From Karalla daura (lineage: Eukaryota; Chordata; Actinopteri; Chaetodontiformes; Leiognathidae), in assembly GCA_029224185.1 (NCBI GenBank), contig CM055198.1:5708073-5772072 (forward strand): a stretch of 64,000 bases of DNA, given 5' to 3'. Under the pieces are notes generated by a model, which was not told the origin of the DNA, did not search any database, and was given only the letters and a program-made list of their open reading frames with translations. A program made the translations under genes and the position numbers. This document shows, in pieces, positions 1-11,058 of this stretch (the stretch's first letter is position 1; each line of letters begins with the position of its first letter).

Positions 1-439
1 GATTTTGTGTCCTTAAGAGAGAAACACTCCTTAGTCTGACGTGGAGGAGAAACCAATTTTTGAGGGGGAGACAAAGCGGAGGCGCATAAACACGATTACA
101 TCAAGATCGTATCGTCTGCATAGAAATGGATGCTGCGAGTTGAGCAGAGGAAAAACAGGGTCTTCAAGGGGACTTTTAAGCGGTTCTAAAAAGTTGCAGT
201 TTGTTGAATCATCTCAGATTATGTCTGATGTTGTTTTTCATCCCACATCACCGCTAATGGCCAACCCAGAGGAGGCTGAATATTTCTCTATGATCGGTTG
301 ACGAACTCCCTCCTCTGAGCTCCACTTCAGCTCATCAGTTGCTCCATTTTTCTCTTCATCCCGAACCGTAACTTGGAACCAAAAATTTTCAGTGACACAT
401 ATAGATATATATGTAGAAATATGGTGTGAGGACAAAATG

Positions 440-605
440 AATTGAACACGGTGTATGAATGGTTGGCACTGTCCCCTCATAGGAAAGGGGACCTGGGAGT
501 TTGCGTGCTCTCCCTGTATCTGCATAGGTTTTCCCTGGATGCTCTGGTTTTCTACCACAGTTCAAAAACATGCGCGGAGACTAAATATGTGAAGCTGAAT
601 GGTGC
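440..605 (+). repeat. Teleost interspersed repeat fragment (unclassified)
   Basis: The stretch has the familiar order found in many fish genomes: a 'gtttgcgtgctctccctgt' block, a 'ttttccctggatgctctggtt' block, a 'taccacagttcaaaaacatg' block, and then a gain-of-distance segment ending near 'gaatggt'. Diverged copies occur near 13740-13890, 22690-22960 and 58915-59050 in this window, which supports a dispersed family. I know the pattern as a common fish repeat but cannot assign it to a named class from memory. Confidence 0.6.
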
Positions 606-3249
606 GTGTGTGCCCTGCGATGAACTGGCAATCTGGATCCCCGAGGGGTGAATGGCTCCAGCAGAGCCATGCCACTTGGGCATAAAGCGGGTTAAGAAGA
701 TGGACACGGACCAGGCAAATTTCAAGAACTCCCCTCTGGAAAGCCACCGCTTCAACCAAAGAAAAACGCATGAAGCAGAGATGGAAAAACCCACCAAAAC
801 AGCCTGCATGTTCTTGATCTACACTAATCCTCTCAGGAATGTTCCCCCCTCTTTCATATGATGTTTTGAAGCTTTGAATAAACAACCATCAAAGCGAGTC
901 ACTTTTTACGGGACCTCTTTTTGACAAATAATGTAATCGTGGTCCTTTTTTCTCAATCATAAGTCACGTCATGGCGTCCCCTCTATTTGTTTAACTCTGA
1001 CAGAGACCTCAGGCTGGTGCAGCGGTGATCTGTCAGAGCGGCCGGGTCATCGCGGGGAGGGAGGGAAGGAACTCCCGAGCTCTTCCATTCTTCACAGCAC
1101 AGACTGTGGCTCACGCGGATCTTTTCAAGTCCTCACGTCCTCCCTTCTCCCTTGTTAATCATCGAAACTCCGGATAATAGCATGTACGAAAACATGTGCG
1201 TGCTGCATAAGCTAAACAAGCTGCGGGGTCTCTGTCTTTACCCCGGTGACTCCTCATGTTCGCATCCTATCAATGACCACCGCCTCTTGCGTGAGGGACA
1301 TCTATTTAGCTGTCAAACATCCATGCATAATTCCACCTTTTGCCGCCTATTATCCACCCTCAGCACTTTAAACACACAACAAATAGTGAATACACCCCCC
1401 ACCCAGCCCCCACTGGGCCTGGAGCAGGAGGGGGTCAGGGGCCGGAGTGCAAACAGAGGTCAACAGGAAACGGCTGTTCTCCCTGGCACCCGGGTCCTGA
1501 CCCCAGCACCCCTCTACTTTTCATTTCTCTTTGTCCCGCCACACATTCAGTGCCATGAGGACATGTTGGCCACTGTGAGCCCCTCACTTTTACTCTTTCA
1601 CCTCTCAACCTCTCCCACTTCCACAACACGCAGCATGTCTTGTAAAACAGCAGCCCTGCTTTAGTCTAAACACAGTCTGCATCAGTAAAGACGCTGAAGG
1701 TTGGGAGTTTATATTTTATGATAAAATGAATAATGTTTCCCAGGCTTGGATATGTTTTCCCATGACCGACATACACTGTCCACATTTGATTTCATTTGAT
1801 GCTTTTGGTTTGGACCGGACGTTGACCATTGTTTCATTTGGTGTGTTAAGTATTTTGCATGATCACAGAAATAATGCTAAAATTCTTTCCTTATTTAAGG
1901 AAGCTTGGACATCTGTACCAAATTTCATGGCAATTCATCATTTGCAAACATCTCATTTAGCATCGCAAGCTTCAGTCAAAAAACCGTCCCCTGAAACAAA
2001 CACTTTCTAAAGTGTATGCTAATGTGACTTGAAAATAAACAAAGGGGCACGTTATTAGCATGGTTAACAACAAGTATTTGTTTAATCAGTACTGGATTCC
2101 ACTCTGAATTACATTCACCCACTGCTGATTTTTAATTAACAAATCTGCCACATAACAAACCTTCTTTAATGTGACAATAAAATCTCACTCCATGTATAAT
2201 TTATGCCTTAACAACGTTTGTTTCTTCGGCCAGCATGAAACTTTTTACGGTCGTGTTTGCCTGACTGCGGAGCCGGTTGAGACTCTGGTCTTGGCCCTGC
2301 CCTGGCCAGCAGTTACGGGAACCACTCACCAGTATTTATCAGGATCAATCAGGCTCCTCTCTCATTTCACAAAATCCTCAATCCTCCAACATCTGAACCT
2401 GTTGATCTACTGCGTAACAAGCCATTCATTATGTATGAATACCATCACCCCTAAAAGATTTTTCTCCTCTCTGCTCAGAAACAACGGTCCTGAAATGTAT
2501 AACCCTGCAGCCCCAGCCCAGGCAGGGATGGCAGCACAAAAATCAACAACACATACTTTATTCATACATCAGCGTGCAGCCCTCACTCACACGGTATAAT
2601 TTATAGCCGTAGCCTCAGCTTATGATTGGTGCAGATAGATTGCCAGCCTTTTCTCTCACCGACACAGAGTCCATTAGACGGTGGGAATTAGACTGCATAA
2701 AATCTGTTGACTTCATGTTGACAAATGAAGGGGAGAGGGGGAGACGGGAGGGAGAAAGTGCTCCAATGCATTAATGTGCATTGTGCCTGTGTACTGTGGT
2801 TAGAGGGGAATAAAGTGTAGGGAGATGGGATTGCAGTCGCTGATCCAGCCTCATAACTTAATCAGAGTTTGCAGATTTTGGCTGAATTTTGAGAAAGTGG
2901 CTGAAGTGAGAGACACTTTTTTCCGTGCGGTATCGTTTCTCATCAGTTTCACATTTTGTCTAAATGGTAACAGTGTGATTGTCATTTTAGCTGGGCTCCA
3001 CTACAGGACATAGACCTGTGCAGGATAATATATACACATTGCATTCGGCGTAGCGCTGCACTCCTTGTAATGTCTCCATCATTTCCAGAGTCCTACTGGT
3101 TTGAATTTGACCATTTATTGAAGTAAAATGAATACACATGTGTAATGTGAAAATGTGGACGCCTGAATGTGTGTGTCAGCGCATGAATATGTGAGCATAA
3201 ATATGTACAATTCCATTTAACATAAAGTCTGTGTGTGTGCGTGCGTGTT

Positions 3250-3520
3250 GGGGGGGGGGGGGGGGGGGGGTTCTCTGGTGGTCATTAATCATTCAATTAC
3301 ACACCTGTCAGAGTTCAGACAAGTGGGAGAGAGGGAGGGGCAGTGGGGAGGGGGGAAGAGAGAGGGGGTTAGAGGAGCGGTAGGGGGAGAGAAAGAGAAA
3401 GGAATGGTGGAATGCGGCGGAGAAAAGGAGGAAGAGCAGAGAGGAACTGAATGACAGAGAGAAGGAATGAGAAAGGAGCGGGAGGGCTAAAGGGAGAGAG
3501 AGAATGGGCCAAAGCTTTAT
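3250..3520 (+). repeat. G21 run followed by purine-rich tract
   Basis: An uninterrupted run of 21 G residues at 3250-3270 is followed, after a short normal stretch, by about 190 bp of almost pure A/G (3324-3510). The minus-strand open frames across it are low-complexity by-products and not genes. Confidence 0.85.
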
Positions 3521-4390
3521 GGTGTTGTAGTGTGTGAACGAGCCATGACAGGGCCAAGCTGCTGGATGACAGGCCACAGCAAAGACAAAGACACCAACGT
3601 GTATTAAAGAGGACGGACGCCAGATGAGGACAGTGCACGAAACATGCAGACAATCTCGGCACTTCATCCCAACGGATGATATAGGGGTGCTGAGTTGAAA
3701 GCGAAGCCGGACGCTAAATGCGAGCGCGTGGCTGGCAAAAACAGGCAAATTGAAGATGACAAAAAGCAGAGGATTGATTTGATGTACAAGAGCAAATGAA
3801 ATGTTACTCTCACAATAAACAGTATCAATCCAAGATGTGCTGTGTGCTGCTTGCACTAACAATCCTTTCATGCAGTCCAAAAGTTAAAATGGAAACAATG
3901 GGTGAAAATTGGTTCATAAGTGCTAATTGAGTGTTTTTACCCAGTGAACAGCAGCATTAGGCATAAAACTCCTCGTAACTCAGAATGGTATCCAATGTGA
4001 CCATTAGCAGTACACATTTTATTGCTGCAGATGGACGCAGGTCAAACTGTTATTGAGGTATTAAGTCTCAGTTGGTAGCTGTCGCTGTGCCTAGTTAAAA
4101 CTCAACTACTTAGCTTTGAACTACAATAAAATGAATACAGTTTGCACGTCAATGCACTAAACGTGCTATTGCATTACACTATGAAGGACAAGTACCAGAA
4201 CTATTGTGTTATATAAAGCTGCATAATATTATCTTCTTCATTTAAGTCACTGAGGAAATACATACACAGTGTATAGTATGTGGCTCTTGTCCCATGTTCC
4301 GTCCTTTGTACAGCCTAAGTGTCTGTACATAAAAAGCAGCCTCCACACTTACCTCTATGTGCAATGTATGTATGTCTGTGTGCGTGATGC

Positions 4391-4800
4391 ATGTGTGTGT
4401 GTGTGTGTGTGTCTGTGTGTGTGTGTGTGTGTGTGCGTGCGCGTGTGTTGCAGTCCCCATGCTTAACTGCAGTACCTCAACTGCCTGAGGCCACAGCCAT
4501 CTGTGCCCCCCTCCTCATTTCACATAGACACAAACACACACACTCCTCTTCTCTTCTCTACTCTCCTCTGTGGACCCCCCTACCCCCACCCCACCCCCCC
4601 AACCCCCTCTGCCGCCACCACCGCCATAAATTAGATATATGGCGGTGGTGAGTGCGTTACACACACTCATGTATGCATAATATATCACATGTGTGAAAGA
4701 ACTGTGTGTGCGAGAGCGAATGTGTGACACTGTGTTGGGCCATACGAGTCTTGACCACAACCGCTTTACCGGTGCATCCCTAAGCGTTGCTCTGTGTGTA

Positions 4801-4859
<59 letters not shown>

Positions 4860-4962
4860 TCCAGCATGTAACTCTGTGTTTCTTACTCAGTCTTCCACCA
4901 GATCTGACACTACTGATAGAGTGTGAGAAGGAAAGCAGGCATATGTATGTGCATGTCTCTCT

Positions 4963-5028
<66 letters not shown>

Positions 5029-5160
5029 GCCCAGCTGTTTCTGGGCTTCACATCCACATGAAGGCAGAATGCCAGATGTCTCATTAGGCAAATTTGATTG
5101 GCTTGGTCATTTAGAATGCAGCGATGATACGGTTCCATATGTGTGTGTGTGTGCATGACA
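4391..5160 (+). repeat. Cluster of (GT)n microsatellites
   Basis: Several GT tracts lie within 770 bp: about 4391-4445, 4797-4842 (passing directly into GA at 4843-4858), 4966-5023 (about 29 dinucleotides) and a short one near 5141-5157. A C-rich stretch lies between them at 4576-4620. Open frames over these tracts read as alternating Cys/Val or His/Thr and are artefacts. Confidence 0.9.
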
Positions 5161-6280
5161 CAGTGTGTGCGTGTGTATACATTTACATACGAGGCCCGTG
5201 TAACTATTTACACGTGTACACGCCTGATGTATGTGCATTTATTCGCTGTCCCTTTTAACATTTGAGTTTACAGACTTTTAATGACGTAGATAAAAGCTCT
5301 AAGTGGGTAAAACCGAGTAAAAAATTACGAGGACGATCCAAACGGGCAAAACTTCACATTGCTTCACACACTTCACATCTTAATGCACCTACGGCTCTTC
5401 GGCTTCCCTTTGGTACTCAACCGCAAACCGCTGGTTCCTCTCCGTCTGGTCATGTAGCGCCCTGCGTGCACAAAGTATTACTCAAAGCACTTTTAAAGGA
5501 CGAAATGCCTTTCAATTATTTTAGCTGTTGCGACATCTTCCCCCCTGTCAAATGAATGTAGCATGACTCGGCTTAATTTGCCCATTCAACCTGTTCTCCA
5601 CGGCTTGTCTTAACTGACACTGCGGTCAATGTGTCAACTTTCTTTTTGCAAACGGACATCGTTTCCCCTTTGTCAAAAGTATTTCCGGTTTGAAATAGGC
5701 TGTTGTCCCGATGCATCGAAGACGGCCCCTGTCGACATCTCTCAGGAGGTTTAATGCTGCCCTCTAGTGGTAGAAAGGGAGGGCAGCTGACCGTGTTCCC
5801 TCAGAATCACGAGGATCGATGTGTTTTGGCCAGGTTTTGGGTTTTGTGATGGGTGTAAATAAAACGGAAAGATCAACATCAAGGGAGCGAGACTTTATAA
5901 GACGGCCAATAATTCACAGAATTACGGACATCTGCAAAGTACATAAGAGTGATGAAAGTAGGGCTGTTTGCCTTTTTCTGGTCATTTAGCGAACATCTGC
6001 AGTACGCAACATTAGGCACAGACGGAAATGCATTGATGAGGCTGGATGCATGGTGCTGGACACGGTTAAAGTAGAAAGTAGGAGTGCTTTTCATTTTCCT
6101 GAATTCACTCAAACATTTTAAGTATTTTGCTTGGGGAAAAAAAAAAGTCCTTTCCACAAGGTGGCAGTAATTGAAAGCTGTTTTTGGCCTGCGTAGAGGA
6201 GGAGTCTGAGTGGGCCCCATTGGCTCCGTTTTGGGAGAACCGGGTAATACTGAGGCAACAAACCCAGGTCTGACATCGCT

Positions 6281-6853
6281 TCAGTCCTCCCCCCTGTCCT
6301 CGTCCTCTCCCGGTGAACCCGGAGTCGGTCCCCCCTCTTGTCGGCCCACACTCGCGTCCTGTTCGTCCCCGTCGACCTGAGCGGACATCTTGTCCTCAGC
6401 TCCTTGCTCTCTGCTCGTCTCCTCCTGAAGAGTCTGCAGCGCCTCGCCGCCGCTCTCCGCCCGCTGCTGGCACTCCTCCGGGCCCCCCCCCACCTCCCCT
6501 CCGCCCTGAGCGTCCGTCTCGGAGCCGTGCTCGCCCCTCTCCAGCCTGCTCTGCCTGCGGATGGTGCGCCGGTTCTTGCTGCGGCGGGACTGGTTGCAGT
6601 GCAGGGTGCGTCTGCGGTGCCACTGGTTCAGGGACTTTTGGGCCTCTATGCTGAGCTGGTGCGCGGGCAGACGCGGCTGGAAGCTGCTGACGTAATACAG
6701 GGAGGCGTAGAGAGTTGTGAGGTAGTAGCCACCTGGGAATACAGAAGAGAGAGTGATAGTAAGAGAGTGTGTTAGAGTTACAAAGTGATCAATGTCATTC
6801 CTGAGTATATATGTATGTACATATATATATATATATATGGAGAGAGAGAGAAC

Positions 6854-6893
<40 letters not shown>

Positions 6894-9800
6894 GAATGAG
6901 GGGGTAATATGAGGGGGATAACTTAATTGATGTAACTTGATACAGCTTTATTCATTATTTTGTGAATTGAAGAATGTCATTGTGATGTTTAAGGGATTTT
7001 AAGTATAAAACAGTCAGTGTGTTAAGCCAGAAGCACGGGCCACGTGTAGGGGGGCCACAGTACGGAGGTTTCCTCAGTCACAGTGAGTTCAGTTAACAGC
7101 CACAGTTGCACTGGGGACTCACTGCGGGGGAATATGTAGTTACAGCTGGTTCTCTTTGTGTTGCGCTGAAATAGAAGTGGGAATGGCTCCTCTGTTGATT
7201 ACACCATAAAACTACAAGAGAGAAACTGTTCTCCTCAATTTAACCTTTTACGACTTCCCCCATACGGGGCTGAAACCTCCCCACCGCTGTTAATATGTTG
7301 CACTTTATTTTATGTATTTTCTGGGACCCATTTCTGCCATTATATCAGCACCAATCGACTTCATTTTCTCTATTTTTCCTGTTCCTTGCACGTATTTCCT
7401 ATTCGATGTATATCAGCATTTTTATGATCATTTGCACTGTAACCGGGCGGGTCATGAAGGGGGATCGACCGGCAGGTCCGCGCTTGCTTGTATCTGCCTC
7501 ACCCTCTCCCTGCAGCTGCGTGGGGTCCAGCAGCTCCATCATGTAATCTGTGTCGAGCTGCAAGGTGACCACGTCACTACGGAGCAGCACCCACGTCAGG
7601 CAGGGCAGGAAGTCGTCCGCCCCGAACACTTTGCCTGCCGGGGGAGAGGAGGAGCGTGAGCTTCCAACTGGGAAACCAGGAGCTTGGGGACAGGGTCCGG
7701 AAACCTGACCTGAGCTGGCGTTGGCGCTCATGCTGTGGTAGATGCTCTTGCAGACTTTGAGCAGGATCTGGACCTTCTTGTTCGGGGAGTAGGCCTCATG
7801 CATGCTCGTCCACCTCTGCTGGATCCGCTCCAGGGTGACGGCGTCGGGAAACCCCACCCCCGCCGAGCCCCCGAGATCCTCGATGCCCCGCCTCTCCAGC
7901 AGGCGCAGATTGCTCTGGAGCCGCTTGAGGGTGTCGTCCTCGGTGCGGGCGGCGTGGATGCAGGAGTAGAGGTGGGCGGAGACGGGCTTCAGGGCCACTC
8001 GGTGGAGCGTGAGCTCCACCAGGGCGTCTACGGGAGGGTCGAAAGGTGAGCGGGGACAGGCACTGAACTGAATTGAGGACATGCGCGACCTAGATCAAAC
8101 GCGTGTTCAATTCGGCAGTTATCGCCAGCCTGTGAGGGCCACACCCACCGATCTCTGCGTCGTTTAGGTCGGTGATGCTGTCCAACAGCGCCTGGATCTC
8201 CGCGCTGTCCAGCAGCGTCTCCCTCAGCGACGTGAGCGACGACCGCACCTCCTGCAGGAACTCGGAGCCCGTGGCGCCGCCGGGCTCCGCGCCCCTCCTC
8301 AGCGTCGTCTCCACGAAGCCCCTCACGGCCTCGGCAAACTCCCCGTCCTTCCTGTCGCTCAGCTCCTGCACGCGGTTGGCCAGTCTCTTCTTCTGGGACA
8401 CCAGGCCGCCCAGCACCTGGCCCACGGCCGAGAGCCGGTGGATGAACTTGTCGGCCAGCCGGTGCGCACACGGCTGGTGCTGGCCGGGGCTCGGCGCCTG
8501 CGACTCCTGCTCCTCCTCTATGCTGCTGATGGACAGCGAGTCCAGCTCCAGAGACGGAGGCTGCAGCAGGGAGGAAGGCCTGGGCGGGGAGAGCCACACG
8601 CCGTCCTCGATCCAGGACACCCTGTGGGGAGACTGGGGCACGGGGCAGCCTTGGGCTTGGCCCTCGAACACCGCGCTGCTTGAGCCCAGCGGGGTGAAGG
8701 GGGCGAAGGGGGTGGTGGGGGTGGTGGGGGTGGACAGGGTGAGTGAGGACACGCTCCCCGTGCTGTCTCTGCGAGGAGAGCTGAAGGCTGCATCCCTGCT
8801 GGGCCTCCGGAGCACCACCCCTGCCGAGGGAGTGGATGGCGATGGCGATGGGGACGCAGGGACATGTCGTAGCTCAGCTGACTGGGCTCTGGTTATGCCT
8901 GCACAGGGAAGAGTCACAAGAGCACCCTTATTGAGAGTAATAAGGCCTACAACGGTTCAGAACGGAAAGGGTAGTTTCATCAGACGTGCCCCAGATGCTA
9001 TTACACAAGCCAGACACAGGCTAACCACTGATTGGTTGTCTTGCCTGCCATTTGTGCCACTCACATTAATGAGGAACTTGGCAACGTTTTCTCAAACTGA
9101 GTGGCATAACTGGAGTGCCGCATCTGGCGGCATTTCAACACAAACTTCGTCTTCATCTCTACTTACTCACACACCTGAACAGAGGTGGACGTATATCTAG
9201 AATTATTATGACATACATACAAGACCTGTTTTGGGAATAGACTGCCGTTATATCACAAGATAAGCCTGATCGTCACATTCACACAAAGCTGGTTGCCCCT
9301 AGTCTTGGGGTGAATGCTAGCAGTGAACGCTAATGAATGCATTCTTAAAATGGCAAATCCATGACTGAGTTCTGCTTTGCTTCAAGTTCATCCACAGTGA
9401 TAACTCCAAGGCCTCACCGCCGTCCGCACCGCCGGCCGCGGGCTCCTGGTCCAGTGAGACGGCTCGCTTCTTTTGCAGCGCGGCGCCCGTCCACTGCCTG
9501 GCGCTGCTGAGCCGCCGCTCCTTCCTGTGGCCCGCCGGTGCCAGGGCGGAGCGCGCGTCGGCCTGCCTGCGGGTCAGCCAGTCGTCCCCGTGCTCCCGCA
9601 GGTAGAGGGGGTTGATGATGCACAGGGCCCCGTTGCTGGAGGTCAGCTGAGGAGACAGGCAGGTGGAGGAGGAGGTGGAGGAGGAGGCGGGACATGGTTT
9701 CACACCTCGCGACTGCGCGTTGCTACAGTGTGTACAGTGCGCTGTGTTCGGCGAAGTCGCAGCCACGGCTGAGGGCTGAGTCTGAGGCTCCTGCGGTCCC

Positions 9801-10028
9801 TGTGCCGCACCGAGAGTGGATCTGGGCCAAAATAGCTGCCATCTGTGGGGGAGGGCAATGCCCCGGGGAGGTGAGAACAACAAGCTCGCCTTGCCAGTCT
9901 CTGTGGGTTTGTCACTATGAGCATCTCTTCCACGTTCACGGTTGTCTCGTTTACCGTCGCGTAAAAGCGTTGATCTGTGCGGCTTATGAGATCAATGGCG
10001 CTGACGTCGAGGAAACAGGATCAGAGCC

Positions 10029-10069
<41 letters not shown>

Positions 10070-11019
10070 GTATGGAGCACATTACGCTGCTGGGCTCCCT
10101 GTGGGTCATTTCATCAGACTGGTGGTCGGGTGGTGAGCGGAGCCACGTCTCTGCACGACAAACGAGGTGTTTTCGTTTGTTTTGTTAACAGTTCACCCGA
10201 ACACACATCTCTCTGGTTTTCTATCGGCCACATCAGATGGAATAACTCACTGGGCTCGAGGTGCGAGAGACGCTCCTTGGTTCTCTCGCTTACACTGTAG
10301 ACCCAGCGGGGGATGGACAGACAGACAGCCAGCACATCCCTGGCACAGAGAGAGAGGGGGGGGGGGGGGGGACAGATTTGTTGAACGAACAGGTTTGAGA
10401 CGTCTGCCCAGAGCTCAAAACGATCACAGCACTCAACGTTGCGTTAGGGTGAACTGCAGGTTCTGGCTCCGACATGTACCTTGTTAAGGCAGTAATTGGT
10501 AGTGTTGGAGAATTATGATGGAAGCTCAATCCCATGGAAAGGATAGAGGGGAGCGAGAGGTAAAGCAGGTTCTTACCTGGTCAGGGAGTAGAAGAGCACA
10601 AGCTGGGCCAGGTCAGAGAAGGACAGGCGGGACTCAGACAGCTGGAAGACTGAGAGTGAAACAGAGAGTGGGCACATTAGTTTCAGATTGTGCTGAGAAA
10701 AAATGTAGATTCTTGGAAGCGCACCCAGGCCGCAACCGGTAAGGTCTCTAGGGGACTTTTGGAAATACGCGCGTGAGTGCTGAATGAATTTTGCTTTCAC
10801 ACTTTCACAGGGCGTTAACTCGACTGTCGACTGAGCCACTCTCTGACACTGTTCACTAACTCTTCACTTGTTTCTTCAGCGTTACAATCCTGTTCACATG
10901 GGTTCACATGGTTCACACAACCGGAATTTGCAGTTCGGCGGATTGCATCCGATCCCCTGCTCTCGCCCTCACCCAATGCTGCATCATGACAAAGACTCAA
11001 CAGTTCACATTGTGAAGCC

Positions 11020-11058
<39 letters not shown>

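Larger units (their letters stand above)
1..6280. other. Intergenic region downstream of rinl
   Basis: I recognise no coding exon here on either strand. The longest open frames (near 1152-1664 and 3308-3880) are low in complexity and resemble no protein family known to me. The region holds one teleost-type interspersed repeat fragment (about 440-600), a G21 run (3250-3270) followed by a purine-rich stretch to about 3520, and a dense cluster of (GT)n tracts at 4390-5160. A few minus-strand polyadenylation-like hexamers occur (for example ATTAAA at 5749-5754) that could end rinl, but none is distinctive enough to call. Confidence 0.6.

Noticed and set aside
3308..3880. 190-codon minus-strand Ser/Leu/Pro-rich frame
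   Set aside because: Half of it is the complement of a purine-rich tract; no domain or splice evidence.
8172..9200. 342-codon plus-strand open frame
   Set aside because: It is the antisense shadow of the large rinl exon (8149-8898), whose GC-rich coding sequence leaves the opposite strand open.
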